From an uncultured Acidobacteriota bacterium (GTDB lineage Bacteria > Acidobacteriota > UBA6911 > CAINFC01): a stretch of 64,000 nt of DNA. Shown piece by piece: positions 1-9,720 of the stretch. The position numbers were made by a program, and so were the translations under genes. Positions within the stretch are counted from its first letter, which is position 1. Each line of letters opens with the position of its first letter. The DNA is taken from the NCBI GenBank assembly GCA_903847975.1, contig CAINFC010000122.1, forward strand, positions 1 through 64,000, in the 5' to 3' direction. Below the pieces are notes generated by a model that saw only the letters and a list, made by a program, of their open reading frames with translations, had not been told where the DNA came from and ran no database searches.

Positions 1-50
1 CGAGCCGGCAGGAAAGATAGCTTCGCAAAAAATCGTTTTTTCGTCCGTTT

Positions 51-138
51 CTGCCGTCCCGATAGGGACTTGCCTCGTGCGGAAGCCAACCCGGCAATAA
101 ATTGCCGGGCTACAATCTTGTCGTCCCTGACGGGACTT
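51..138 (-). repeat. Three-palindrome interspersed repeat, unit 1
   Basis: An 88-base unit holding three short palindromes in the order GTCCCGATAGGGAC, CCCGGCAATAAATTGCCGGG and GTCCCTGACGGGAC. Read on the minus strand it matches units at 245-330 and 14745-14831 in order and spacing. Homology to the 14.7 kb copy continues through about position 201, including a GCCGGTTTACGCGGGG segment. The short reading frames crossing it look non-coding. Confidence 0.85.
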
Positions 139-244
139 ATGCCTCGGAATCACAGTCGTGTGCCGGTTTACGCGGGGCACCCCAAGGCTATGGCGGAGCA
201 CAACGCTACGATCTCGGCCATCTCGCCCCGTATGGCACTGACGC

Positions 245-330
245 AAGTCCCGTAAGGGACGGCAGATTGTGGCCCGGCACGTGAGTGCCGGGTTGGGGCA
301 GGAGCAACCCAAGTCCCATCGGGACGGCAG
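245..330 (+). repeat. Three-palindrome interspersed repeat, unit 2
   Basis: Second unit in inverted orientation to unit 1, about 105 bases away. It holds AAGTCCCGTAAGGGAC, then CCCGGCACGTGAGTGCCGGG, then AAGTCCCATCGGGAC. The palindromes are kept while their loops differ (ATAAAT, CGTGAG, ATGGAA in the three full copies), as expected if structure is conserved. Units 1 and 2 form an inverted pair like a bacterial interspersed mosaic element. Confidence 0.85.
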
Positions 331-385
331 AACAAAATGAAATTTCGACTTTCTGCCGGGCCATCCGAAAAGATGTGCCTGCAAA

Positions 386-410
386 AAGAGGAGGCACATG
401 GCCTCCTCTT
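386..410 (-). terminator. Intrinsic terminator of the GH operon
   Basis: A perfect 10-bp stem (AAGAGGAGGC with GCCTCCTCTT) and 5-base loop lie 37 bases past the stop of the last hydrolase gene. On the minus strand the stem is followed by a run of T, fitting a rho-independent terminator for the three-gene operon. The plus-strand side is followed by TCTGTTTG, so weak bidirectional activity is possible. Confidence 0.75.
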
Positions 411-446
411 TCTGTTTGATATGCCGGTCTTCCGGCGGCCGGAAGT

Positions 447-3400
447 TTAATTGACCTGGACCAGCTGGAAGGGCTCCAGCAGTCCGTAGTCCATCAGATA
501 ATAGCCGGAAGCTTCGGGGGCCTGGTCGGGAGCATAATTCCACGTCGTCGGCCCGAAAATGCTCCCTTCGTTTTTACGGTAGAAGAAGCCAAAGGTGTTC
601 TTCAGGCTGCCGATCACTTTCACGGTGATCTGGTTGGAGCCTTCCTTCAGCAGCGCGGTGACTTCCGTCTCGTTGGGCTGCCAGGCAATCGGTCCGGCCG
701 GCCGGCCGTTAACCAACACTTCGGCCAATACGCCTTTCCAGCCTTGCAGTTTTACTTTGTAGGAAGCGCCAGCCGTTTTGGACACCTGGAAGCTCTGGGT
801 GTAGGCCACCTTCTGGCTGTAAAAAGGCAAGCCGGCTTCGCGCCATGACCCAAGGCCGGTCAGGTTTCCGTCGGCGATCTCCCAGCCCTGCGGGGCGGGC
901 TTGACCAGGAAATCGCCCAGCAGATAGACCGGCATCACTTCCGCCAGGACGTGCATGCGCGGGGCCCGCAGGGTGAGCGTATTGCGTCCGGGCTTCAGAT
1001 AGGGGCCGACGGCAAACTGCGGGAAGCTCTTTTCGATCCAGTGGCTGCCTGCGGTTTTGGATACTTCCTGTCCATTGATGCTCACCTTCCACAATTCCGG
1101 CCGCTCCACCACTGCGCGGATCGACTTCAATGCCGCCGGGCTCAACCCGGGCTGAATCGAAAAGTGATAGCTGGCTTCAAACCAGGAGTCGGCCGTGAAC
1201 CGGGAGTCGAATTCCAGATAGGTTTTCCGGTACTGGATTTTGTGCTGCCACGGATTGCCCATCTCAATACCGTTTTCGTTAAACAGCCCGATGAGCGCCT
1301 TCATGAAATAGACGCCCTTTTTCTCGGACTTGGCCGTTTTCAGGTCGAGGTAGTTGACCATCAGGACGTTGTCCGCCTCGCGCTTCACGGCAACCGCTCC
1401 GGTTGCGGCCAACACCGTTTCCGCACCGCCGGCCGGTGCGTAAGCCGGCAGATCGGACTGGCGATCGCTCACTAAGAACAGGGCACTGCCGACCGGCGCC
1501 AGATCGACCTGGAAGGACACTTTTCCTTCGGCTTCCTTAGCCGGGTACCCGGCGGCCTTTCCGGAAACCAGATCCAGCCGGGTTACAAATTTTCCTTTCA
1601 TGCGGATCGCTGCGCCCGCCTTCTGTGTGGGATTGGAGTTGACGACAAACAGAATCTGCCCGTCTTCCAGCAGCCGCCGCTGGTGGTAGAGCATCCCGTT
1701 GGCCGTCTGGTCCTGCATGGCAAATTCGTCGCGGCGCAGGAGGTTCATGGCCGCGGCATCGGTCAGCTGTTCGGCCGAAGTCCATTGCTGCGGATAACGG
1801 CCGGCCAGATCCGCCACCTGCGAGGATTCGGCGCCGTTCACAAAAGCGACCTTTCGGGCGAATGACAGCACTTTCCCTCCGCTGGCCAGGAATTTCGTCA
1901 GCAGATCCAGCGTGGAGGAATCCACGTTTTCCATCTCCGCCGGGATGACCACCAGCGAGTAGTCCCGCTGTCCGACCCGCAGCGCTTTACCCTGGACGCT
2001 GCCGAGCTCCTTAAGCACATTTTCCGAGCCCAGATCGTATTCCAGCTGCTGCTGTTCCATGCGGTATACGAAATTCTTGAATCCCTTGCGGATGGATTCT
2101 ATCGCCGGGTTTTTCACCTTCCGCGAAAAATACATCCAGGCCGTCGTGTTGGGCTGCAGCACCAGGGTCTGGTTCTTCTGGTGGCCTGCGGACATGGCCA
2201 TGGATATCCGGCCGATATAATCGCCCATCAGCTTGTACTGTTCCCACCAGGGCTCGTGGTACGAGAAGGAAGGCGGGTAGTCGAACTTGCGCACCCCGTT
2301 GAGCGAATAATAGGAGAGGTGCTGGTTGACAAAATTGACGCCCAGCACGCCCTGCCAGTCCGCCAGCCGCTTCTGGGTTTCGAAGGTCATATCCCAGCCG
2401 CCGCCGCCGTAGGTTTCGCTCAGCGTGCGGGTCCAGCCGGCCTGGTTGGCGGCGCTCAGCAGCTCGCGAACCGCCCGGTCGTTGCCGAACTGGCCGCCCT
2501 GGCCGTCCGCATCGAGCTGGTTGCCGAGCATATCGATCCCCGGCTGCTGATGCCAGATATAGAAAGCGGCCTCATCGAACCCGTGGGTCGGCTCCGGCCA
2601 GCCGTGCTCCCAGTAGTGGCCGGTCCACTTCAGCCCCTTTTCCGCGCAGTACCTGCTCCAGGGCTTGGCCCAGCGTTCCAGGAACAGTTCCAGGATGAGC
2701 TCGTAGTAATCGTGGCGGACTTTCTTCCAGTTGCCGGTTTCCTCCAGGAGCGAAGGAAGATTGACCTTCAGGTCGTAGCCCCAGCGCTTCTGAAAAGCGT
2801 CCCACAAATCGGGAGTCCAGCGCAGGACGGTTCCCCTGCTCATCGCCGCTTCCAGATTCGGTTCGTCGGTGAAGATTCCCGGGAGCGTCTTTCCGAAATC
2901 GGCGATGCTCTTTTCGTAGCCTTTGGTCATGGTGAGTTCCAGGAACTTCTCGGTCACACCCTTGTAGAGCAGGTCGACGTAGGTGAATCCGCCGTACCAG
3001 GGAGACTGGGCCGGATAGGTTTTGCGGAACAGGTAATAGGTGCCCTGCTTCCCCTTCTCCTGGTCCATAGACGCGGTGATGTCGGCAAATCCGTCGGCGG
3101 TCTTTTTCACTACCACAGCCAGATCCGCGGAGGGGGCGGCGTTGAGCTGCTGCTGGATCTCCACGCTCAGTCCGGCGCCCTTCTGGAAAGAATCAGGCAT
3201 CTGCGCAGGGACATGGCCCCCGGCAAATCCGGAGGGATAGGAGTTTTCGTCATAGATCCAGACCTTCATGCCCAGCTCTTTACCCTTCTGGACGGTATGG
3301 TCGAAGAGGCGGAACCATTCTTCCGACAGGTACTCGGTGAGCAGGCCCGGCCGCGGATGGACGAACACGCCGCCGATCCCGGCCTTCTTGAATTCTTTCA

Positions 3401-3608
3401 ACTGGAAGTCGATCCCTTCCTCGGATATCTGTTCGTTCCAGTCCCAAAGCGGCGCGCTTCGGTACTCCGATGGCGGATCGACCAGAAGGCGTATCAGTTC
3501 GCCGGAGGTTTGCGGCCCTTCCGGCACGGAGCTCTTGCCGAATCCGACCGCGGTAAGGAGGACCAGGATCGCCCCGGCAACGGCAATAAGATTGTTTTTT
3601 TTCATCAT
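447..3608 (-). CDS. Secreted GH106-like glycoside hydrolase (alpha-L-rhamnosidase-like), large paralog
   Basis: Protein of 1053 residues with a signal peptide (about 1-24) after the lysine-rich start MMKKNN. The N-terminal half resembles the GH106/alpha-L-rhamnosidase-like barrel: an APLWDWNE segment near residue 53, IYDENSYPSGFAGG, and a TDEP motif with Asp248 and Glu249 as candidate catalytic or metal-binding residues. The C-terminal 300 or so residues look like beta-sandwich carbohydrate-binding modules. It is the last gene of a three-paralog minus-strand operon, with a terminator at 386-410. The likely role is removal of rhamnose-like sugars from extracellular polysaccharides or glycosides, but the substrate cannot be read from sequence. 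The second ATG at 3605 is an equally possible start. Confidence 0.85.
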   Translation of the reverse strand: MMKKNNLIAVAGAILVLLTAVGFGKSSVPEGPQTSGELIRLLVDPPSEYRSAPLWDWNEQISEEGIDFQLKEFKKAGIGGVFVHPRPGLLTEYLSEEWFRLFDHTVQKGKELGMKVWIYDENSYPSGFAGGHVPAQMPDSFQKGAGLSVEIQQQLNAAPSADLAVVVKKTADGFADITASMDQEKGKQGTYYLFRKTYPAQSPWYGGFTYVDLLYKGVTEKFLELTMTKGYEKSIADFGKTLPGIFTDEPNLEAAMSRGTVLRWTPDLWDAFQKRWGYDLKVNLPSLLEETGNWKKVRHDYYELILELFLERWAKPWSRYCAEKGLKWTGHYWEHGWPEPTHGFDEAAFYIWHQQPGIDMLGNQLDADGQGGQFGNDRAVRELLSAANQAGWTRTLSETYGGGGWDMTFETQKRLADWQGVLGVNFVNQHLSYYSLNGVRKFDYPPSFSYHEPWWEQYKLMGDYIGRISMAMSAGHQKNQTLVLQPNTTAWMYFSRKVKNPAIESIRKGFKNFVYRMEQQQLEYDLGSENVLKELGSVQGKALRVGQRDYSLVVIPAEMENVDSSTLDLLTKFLASGGKVLSFARKVAFVNGAESSQVADLAGRYPQQWTSAEQLTDAAAMNLLRRDEFAMQDQTANGMLYHQRRLLEDGQILFVVNSNPTQKAGAAIRMKGKFVTRLDLVSGKAAGYPAKEAEGKVSFQVDLAPVGSALFLVSDRQSDLPAYAPAGGAETVLAATGAVAVKREADNVLMVNYLDLKTAKSEKKGVYFMKALIGLFNENGIEMGNPWQHKIQYRKTYLEFDSRFTADSWFEASYHFSIQPGLSPAALKSIRAVVERPELWKVSINGQEVSKTAGSHWIEKSFPQFAVGPYLKPGRNTLTLRAPRMHVLAEVMPVYLLGDFLVKPAPQGWEIADGNLTGLGSWREAGLPFYSQKVAYTQSFQVSKTAGASYKVKLQGWKGVLAEVLVNGRPAGPIAWQPNETEVTALLKEGSNQITVKVIGSLKNTFGFFYRKNEGSIFGPTTWNYAPDQAPEASGYYLMDYGLLEPFQLVQVN

Positions 3609-3650
3609 AGTTCGGTTCCCAAATTAGGATTGATTTTCTCGGTAACAGGG

Positions 3651-5957
3651 TCAGGGAATTCTATTCCCTCCGGGTTCTTTCTGCAACTGTTCCACCCAGA
3701 ATGTGGAATGATAAGGCGCCAGGCTCAACGTTGCCGTCGTGAAGCGGGAGCCGGCCGTCTTGTTCCTGGATGTATGGACGTGGATTGTCTCGATGGCGCC
3801 GGAATGCGGATCCCAGGATTCCAGCGGGAGCCGGCCCCGGAGGGTTACCTCGGTCCGAATTCCGTGCTCGCCGAGGTTGGCAAAGTAGTAAACGTTCCGT
3901 CCGCCGACGACCTTATGTATGTATTGCAGATCCGGCTGCGTGGGATACTCCACGTCGAATCCCGGGGCCACCTTCTGCAGCACTTCGGCCAGCTTGGGCC
4001 CGGTGGGAGCCGGCAGAAAACAGGCCTTTCCGCCATTTCCGCCGGTACGGATCTGTTCGGTCCGGTCTTCCGGGTCCGGAAAAATCGAACGGACCAGTGC
4101 GGCCAGCTCCCGGTCTTTGCCGATCTCCGCGGACTTGCGGGGAAAACGGGTGGTGAAGATCAGCGAGCCCCCGGACCGGTAAAAGTCCAGGATCTTCCGC
4201 ATGTTGGTGAGGGAGACCATTTCGCAGGAGGGAAGGATCAGCACCCGGTAGGCTTCCGGATTGGTGCGGTTCTGGAGGCGGAGGGTCCGCCGGTCCACGG
4301 TGCATTTGCGGTCCAGCACCTCGGGGTGCAGGAAGGTGAAATCCTTTCCGGCGCCGTTGGTGAGCCAGTGGGCCACATCGACATAATCGATGCGGGCCAC
4401 GGCTTCCTGGTAGAAGCGGTTGGCGGGATCCACCCGGCCGTCGATGTTGGCCGGGCCTTTCTGGGTGTAAAAATAGTGATCGCCCAAAAGGGAGTGGATC
4501 GGATAAAGCACGGCGATATCGGCGACGTGCCGGCCTTCCGGCTGCAGAATCACGTTCAGGCGGGAAAGAAAAGTAGTATATTCTTTCAAGCGGCCGGCAT
4601 ACAGCGGATTCCGCGAGGAGAGCTCCGGCTTGTAGGTCACCTTGGTGTCGTCGTACCAGACCGCATGGGGGATCAGCATGTTGATTCCCTTGGTGTACTG
4701 ATCCATGGCGATGGACCAGATTTCGTTCCAGGTCAGATCGCCCGGCTCGTTATAGTTGGGCACGGCTCCGTAGGTTTCGGACATCACCAGCCTCCGGTCC
4801 CAGTTGTAGGCCGAGGAGCTGATCAGCTTGTAGAATCGCTCCGCCGGGCGGTGGCCTCCGATCTTATCGATCCCCGGGATCTGGAGGTGCTCGAAGCTCT
4901 TGATCAGATCTCCCGAGGCGTTGGCCGGGACCACCGCCTCTTCCGGAGCGAAATGCCCGGTGGCTGTGATTCCGTGGGCCGCCGACCAGTCGTTGACCAC
5001 CCGGGTAAATCCCAGGGCGAACAGTTCGGCTCGAAAGCCGAAAAGGCAGTTGCGGGCGGCCGCCGTATCCGGCCCGATGTCGTACCACAACGCCGGGTAC
5101 AGGAGGTCGGGTCGGAAGCCGAATTTCCGGGTGAACTTCTCGTTGAAGCGGGGCGTCCACATGCGGAATTTGGCGTGAAACATGGAGGGTTCGTCAAAAA
5201 AGGTCCCGTAGATCACCGGGCCGAAGTACTCCTTGAACCGCGCATAGTAAACATCGTGCACCATGGAAGTGAATTTTTCGTTCGCCTCCGGGTCCAGGTA
5301 ATCGGCCACCGGATATCCGTCCAGGACGCAGGTGAAAACCATCACCTTCCAGTTCCCGGCCGGGGCCGACCACTGCAGCATTCCGTCCCGGATGTTTCCG
5401 CTCAGGTCCACCCTCTGCCGGTCTTCGGACCTCATGGCCACCGCGCCCATCAGGGTTCCCTCGGGGATCTTCTTTTCGTAGGCCCGCGGCCCGGCGATAT
5501 CCTCCTCTGCCTTATCGAGTCTTTGAATCGTCCATTGCGGGTATTTCCGCTGGAAGCGGGGCGTGTCGTCCCCTTCCCGGAAAGCGCCCACCGATCCGCT
5601 CGGAAAGCCGCATTCGTCGTAGAGGCTGATGGTCATCCCCAGCTCCCGGGCCTTGCCGAGCATGGTGCCGTAGAGCTGCAGGTACTCTTCCGACAGGTAT
5701 TCCGGGCGGAAGTTCCTGCCGAAGGGGATCACTCCGAACCCCCCGTAGCCGCATTCATCCCGGAACGATTGCATCTGACGGAGCAGGCCGTCGGCGGTTA
5801 CGGTGGTGTTGTTCCAGAAGTAGAGCGGCCGCGGCCAGGCGGCGATAGGCGGTTTTTCGAAATCCTTTTTCGAAAAAGCCGGATCGGCCGAAAGCGGCGT
5901 GCCGGCGACGGCAAGCACTCCGATCCAAATAGCCAGCAGGGATTTTATTCTTTTCAT
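3651..5957 (-). CDS. Secreted GH106-like glycoside hydrolase, middle paralog
   Basis: Protein of 768 residues with a signal peptide (about 1-24, ending near PLSADPAF). It shares RPLYFWNNTTVT, SLYDECGFPSG, FFDEPS (Asp255, Glu256) and a long collinear match with the upstream paralog at 5989-8223, so the two arose by duplication. It lacks most of the C-terminal beta-sandwich of the 1053-residue gene. It sits 42 bases upstream of the large paralog and 31 bases downstream of the other short one, so one transcript is likely. GH106-like family membership is clear from motif order. Activity and substrate are inferred. Confidence 0.85.
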   Translation of the reverse strand: MKRIKSLLAIWIGVLAVAGTPLSADPAFSKKDFEKPPIAAWPRPLYFWNNTTVTADGLLRQMQSFRDECGYGGFGVIPFGRNFRPEYLSEEYLQLYGTMLGKARELGMTISLYDECGFPSGSVGAFREGDDTPRFQRKYPQWTIQRLDKAEEDIAGPRAYEKKIPEGTLMGAVAMRSEDRQRVDLSGNIRDGMLQWSAPAGNWKVMVFTCVLDGYPVADYLDPEANEKFTSMVHDVYYARFKEYFGPVIYGTFFDEPSMFHAKFRMWTPRFNEKFTRKFGFRPDLLYPALWYDIGPDTAAARNCLFGFRAELFALGFTRVVNDWSAAHGITATGHFAPEEAVVPANASGDLIKSFEHLQIPGIDKIGGHRPAERFYKLISSSAYNWDRRLVMSETYGAVPNYNEPGDLTWNEIWSIAMDQYTKGINMLIPHAVWYDDTKVTYKPELSSRNPLYAGRLKEYTTFLSRLNVILQPEGRHVADIAVLYPIHSLLGDHYFYTQKGPANIDGRVDPANRFYQEAVARIDYVDVAHWLTNGAGKDFTFLHPEVLDRKCTVDRRTLRLQNRTNPEAYRVLILPSCEMVSLTNMRKILDFYRSGGSLIFTTRFPRKSAEIGKDRELAALVRSIFPDPEDRTEQIRTGGNGGKACFLPAPTGPKLAEVLQKVAPGFDVEYPTQPDLQYIHKVVGGRNVYYFANLGEHGIRTEVTLRGRLPLESWDPHSGAIETIHVHTSRNKTAGSRFTTATLSLAPYHSTFWVEQLQKEPGGNRIP

Positions 5958-5988
5958 GGCAATATTCGCTCGCAGTCGGAAAGGGAAT

Positions 5989-8223
5989 TCATGGCTGTGG
6001 GGAAGCGGTTTTCAGGAACAGCGACCGCCGGTAGGGAAGCGAAAGCCGGACCTCGGTGAAGGGTGCGCCTTTCCGCTGGAAGTGCCGGGATTCGGCCGGG
6101 CGGATGCGGCCGCTGTGCGGATCCCAGGCTTCCAGCTTGTGTCGCCCGCGCAGCGTAACGATGCTGCCGGCAAGCCGGGGATCGAGGTTGGCAAAGAAAT
6201 AGAGGTGCCCGCCACCGTCGACTTTGTGGATATAGCGCAAAGCGGTCTCCGGCGGAAAAAAGACGTCTGCGTCGGATGGGGCCAGGTCCAAAGCCTGGCG
6301 CAGGTTTGTGGCGTTCAAAGCCTTCAGGCGGATCGCCAGGCCGCCGCGGCGGCTGCGCCGCGTCCCTGCAGGCGAGGCGGACGTAGCCGGATTGTCGCCG
6401 AACAGGGCGGCGACGGCTTCGGCTACGTCCCGGTCGTGGCCGAACTCGGCCGAGCGGACGGGCAGCTGCCCGGTGGCAATGACGCAGCCCCCCTGTTCGT
6501 AGAACGCCCGTATTTTCTGGAGGCTGTTCCAGCCGATCGTCCGGTGCCCGGGCAGCACCAGGACCGAAAAGCGGCCCGGGTGAATCCGGTTGGGAAGAAC
6601 CAGCTGCCGGCCCTCCACCCGGCACTTTTGCTCCAGAACTTCAGGGTGCAAAAAGGTGTAATCGCGTCCCAGACTGGTCGCCAGCAGTTCGCCGACGTCC
6701 ACGTAGTCCGCCTCCGGGACTGCCACCCCTCCCTTGTAATTGCCCAAAGGCCCGTCCAGGGAATGGCTTCCCTGCAGGGTGGCGATGGGATACAGGACCG
6801 CTATGTCGGCCAGGTGAGCCGCGTCATTCTGGAGCAGGAGGTTCAAGCGGGCCAGGTAGGTGTTGAATTCGGGGAGGCGCTCGGCATAGAGCGGGCTTCG
6901 CCAGGAAAGCTCGGGCTTGAACGTCACCCGGGTGTCGTCGTACCAGACGGCGTGAGGAATCAGCTGGTTGATCCCCTTGGTATATTGCTCCATGGCAACG
7001 GTGTAGATTTCGTCCCAGGGAAGATCTCCCATGGCTCCATAGGTTTCGGACATCACCAGCGCTTTGTCCCAGTTGTAGGCGGCGGAGCTGACCACTTTGT
7101 AAAACCGTTCGGCCGGCCGGTCGCCGCCGATTTTGTCGATGCCCGGGATATCCAGATACTGAAAACACTTCATCAGGTCACCGGAGACGGAAACCGGATT
7201 GACCACCTCTTCCTGGTCCTGGTGTCCGGTGGCGGTGATGCCGTGGGCGGTGCACCAGTCCTGGATCCGCCTGGTAAAGGCCGTGGCGTAAAGCTCAGAG
7301 CGGAATCCGAACAGGTAGTTCCGGGCGGCCTGCGTGTCGGGGCCGATGTCGTACCACAGCGCCGGGTAATAGGGGCGCGGATCGAACCCATGGCGGGCCT
7401 TGAATTTTTCGTTGAATTTGTCGGTCCAGGTCCGACCCTGGGCCCGGTAGAGGGTCGGCTCGTCAAAAAAGGTCGAATCGATGGTGGTCCCGAAGTGGTC
7501 CCGGAACCTTTCGTAGTAGGCCTGGTGGGTGATTTCGATGAAACGGTCGGCGGCCTCCGGGTCCAGGTAGTCGCAGATCGGGTCGCCGTCCTTCACGCAT
7601 ACGAAGGCCATCACCTTCCAGCGGCCTTCGGGAGCCTGCCATTCGAGCCGCCCCTGGCGAACGCGGTCGGACAATTCCAGGCGCGCCCCGGTTTCCGTGT
7701 TCATGGCCACCAGGGCGGCCAGGGAACCGGGCGGGAGGTCGGCGCGGAGGCGCTCCGGGCTCTGCACCTGCCACTCGGCCTTGTCCAGCCGCTTGATGGT
7801 CAAGTCCGGCCAGCGCTGGGAAAAAAGGCTGACATCGCTCGAATTGCGCGATCCGGCCGACCCGCTGGGAAATCCGTATTCGTCATAGAGCGACAAGGTC
7901 AATCCCAAAGCTTTGGCCTGTTCGAGCGCGGCGCCATAGAGGGCGAAATACTCCTCACTGAGGTAGGGCGGAGCGAACCGCTTCCCGAAGGGGAGGATGC
8001 CGAAGCCTCCATACCGGCTTTTCTCGCGGGCCTGGAGCATCTGTTCCCGTGCGCCTTCCGCCGTAACCCGGGTGTTGTTCCAGAACCACAGGGGCCGCGG
8101 CCAGAAGCGCTGGGGTGGATCCGAAAATTCCTTGCGGAGCCGGGACGGCTCCCGGGAGAAGCCCGGACAAACGAGCATCGAAAGGCAGCAGAACAAAGCC
8201 GGCAGGCAGTTCCATTTTTTCAT
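5989..8223 (-). CDS. Secreted GH106-like glycoside hydrolase, first paralog
   Basis: Protein of 744 residues. I chose the ATG at 8223 (MKKWNCLPALF) because it gives a signal peptide and has AGGAG upstream; the frame stays open to 8451, but that extension does not look coding. The barrel motifs RPLWFWNNTRVT, SLYDEYGFPSG and FFDEP (Asp254, Glu255) mirror the middle paralog at nearly the same residue numbers. It is the promoter-proximal gene of the three-hydrolase operon and diverges from the URO-D-family gene at 8458. An exported hydrolase acting on rhamnose-like or related glycosidic bonds is likely. Confidence 0.85.
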   Translation of the reverse strand: MKKWNCLPALFCCLSMLVCPGFSREPSRLRKEFSDPPQRFWPRPLWFWNNTRVTAEGAREQMLQAREKSRYGGFGILPFGKRFAPPYLSEEYFALYGAALEQAKALGLTLSLYDEYGFPSGSAGSRNSSDVSLFSQRWPDLTIKRLDKAEWQVQSPERLRADLPPGSLAALVAMNTETGARLELSDRVRQGRLEWQAPEGRWKVMAFVCVKDGDPICDYLDPEAADRFIEITHQAYYERFRDHFGTTIDSTFFDEPTLYRAQGRTWTDKFNEKFKARHGFDPRPYYPALWYDIGPDTQAARNYLFGFRSELYATAFTRRIQDWCTAHGITATGHQDQEEVVNPVSVSGDLMKCFQYLDIPGIDKIGGDRPAERFYKVVSSAAYNWDKALVMSETYGAMGDLPWDEIYTVAMEQYTKGINQLIPHAVWYDDTRVTFKPELSWRSPLYAERLPEFNTYLARLNLLLQNDAAHLADIAVLYPIATLQGSHSLDGPLGNYKGGVAVPEADYVDVGELLATSLGRDYTFLHPEVLEQKCRVEGRQLVLPNRIHPGRFSVLVLPGHRTIGWNSLQKIRAFYEQGGCVIATGQLPVRSAEFGHDRDVAEAVAALFGDNPATSASPAGTRRSRRGGLAIRLKALNATNLRQALDLAPSDADVFFPPETALRYIHKVDGGGHLYFFANLDPRLAGSIVTLRGRHKLEAWDPHSGRIRPAESRHFQRKGAPFTEVRLSLPYRRSLFLKTASPQP

Positions 8224-8457
8224 GGTCAAGGTGCTCCTGAATGTAGCCAACAGAGAAATCCCTGTGATTATAAAACAATATGGCTCCGGCCGCGGAGGGC
8301 CGCTCTTCTTTAGCTTCCCCGGCCGCGGAGCGGGAGTTTGATTTGCCCCGGATTGTGCTTTAAACTTGCTGCATGCGTGGAGAATCCCGCCGCGAGGATC
8401 AAGGGCGGAGCGAGTGCGTTTTTTCGGAACCATCAACCTGAACCGGAGCAACCAGCT

Positions 8458-9627
8458 ATGGCAAGAATAGAGACGATGACCTCACGGGAGCGCCTGTGCA
8501 AGGCGCTCAACCATGAAATCCCCGACCGCGTGCCCTTCGACCTCGGCGGCAATCAGACCGGCATCCACCGCAAGGCGTACCAGAATCTGATCGGGTACCT
8601 CGGCATCCGGGATGATATTCGTATCATGGACGCCGTCCAGCAGCTGGCTCAGCCGTGCGAAAGGATGCTGGAGCGGCTTCATGTGGACACCCGCTATGTT
8701 TCGGCCGGAGCCCCGGAAAGCTGGAAAGGGGGAATCGTCCGGGCCGAGCGGGACGGCAAGGTGTGGCACGACCTGACGGACGAGTTCGGCGTACGCTGGT
8801 CCATGCCGGAGGATACACCGAACTACATGGATATCACTCTCCATCCGCTGGCCGGGGCGACGCTGGCCGACGTGCGGAACCACCCTTGGCCGAAAGGGGA
8901 CGATCCGAGCCGCTTTGCCGGCTTGCGGGAAAGGGCTCTGCGGCTGAAAAAGGATACCCCCTACGCTGTGGTCAGCGGAATCTCCGGCGTGGTCTACGAG
9001 ATCTGCTGGTACATGCGCGGGCTGGAACAGTGGTTTTGCGACCTGATGACCGACCCGGAGTTCTGCGAGGCGATGATCGAGGAGACCCTGCGGTTCTGGA
9101 TGGACTGGTTCCGGCTTTTCCTGGACGAGGTCGGGGACGTGGTCGACGTGATCATGATCGGCGACGACATCGGCGGCCAGAACGGGCCCCTGTTCAACCC
9201 GGCCGTTTACCGCCGCCTGGTCAAGCCGCGCCATAAGCGCCTGGTGCAGTACATTCGCTCCCGGACCGACGCCAGGATCTGGTATCACACCTGCGGATCC
9301 TGCCTGTCGTTCATTCCGGAGCTTCTGGACAACGGCATCCACATCCTCAATCCCGTTCAGGTCAGCGCCGCCCGCATGGACCCCGACGAGCTGAAGCGCC
9401 GGTTCGGCCGGGACCTGGTTTTCTGGGGCGGGGGCTGCGATGCCCAGCACGTACTGCCCTGCGGGACCCCGGAGGAGGTTGCCGCCAACGTCCGGCGGAA
9501 CGTCACGGCATTCATGCCGGGCGGCGGGTATGTGTTCAACAACGTCCACAACATCCAGGGGGATGTGCCCCCGGAGAACATCGTGGCCATGTATGACGCC
9601 GCTTACGAATGCGGGTTTTATGCCTGA
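8458..9627 (+). CDS. URO-D/MtaA-family corrinoid methyltransferase-like protein
   Basis: Protein of 389 residues in the uroporphyrinogen decarboxylase superfamily, in the catabolic MtaA/CmuA-like branch rather than HemE. Evidence is the N-terminal LNHEIPDRVPFDLGG segment and a His-X-Cys...Cys zinc site (His277, Cys279, Cys327), which in MtaA-type enzymes activates the thiol that accepts the methyl group. Start ATG at 8458 follows GGAG; the frame extends upstream to 8338 without coding character. It precedes a B12-binding radical SAM gene by 359 bases. Such soluble proteins usually move methyl groups between a corrinoid protein and an acceptor. The natural substrate is unknown, and no corrinoid carrier protein is adjacent. 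Confidence 0.8.
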   Translation: MARIETMTSRERLCKALNHEIPDRVPFDLGGNQTGIHRKAYQNLIGYLGIRDDIRIMDAVQQLAQPCERMLERLHVDTRYVSAGAPESWKGGIVRAERDGKVWHDLTDEFGVRWSMPEDTPNYMDITLHPLAGATLADVRNHPWPKGDDPSRFAGLRERALRLKKDTPYAVVSGISGVVYEICWYMRGLEQWFCDLMTDPEFCEAMIEETLRFWMDWFRLFLDEVGDVVDVIMIGDDIGGQNGPLFNPAVYRRLVKPRHKRLVQYIRSRTDARIWYHTCGSCLSFIPELLDNGIHILNPVQVSAARMDPDELKRRFGRDLVFWGGGCDAQHVLPCGTPEEVAANVRRNVTAFMPGGGYVFNNVHNIQGDVPPENIVAMYDAAYECGFYA

Positions 9628-9720
9628 AATCTCCTTCCGCGACGGGAATGCCGGACGGGGGAAGCGGTAAATAAGTCCGCTCCGGGAAATGACGGTACCG
9701 GTTTCCGGCGAGCCCGCCGT

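Noticed and set aside
70-397. Short frames in the opening 400 bases
   Set aside because: They lie inside palindromic repeat units and carry no ribosome site or recognisable motif.
2181-8313. Long plus-strand reading frames over 2181-6059 (1292 codons) and 5899-8313 (804 codons)
   Set aside because: They run antisense to the three GH106-like genes, which have signal peptides, motifs and ribosome sites. The plus frames are Pro/Gly/Val-rich shadows created by GC-rich codon positions.
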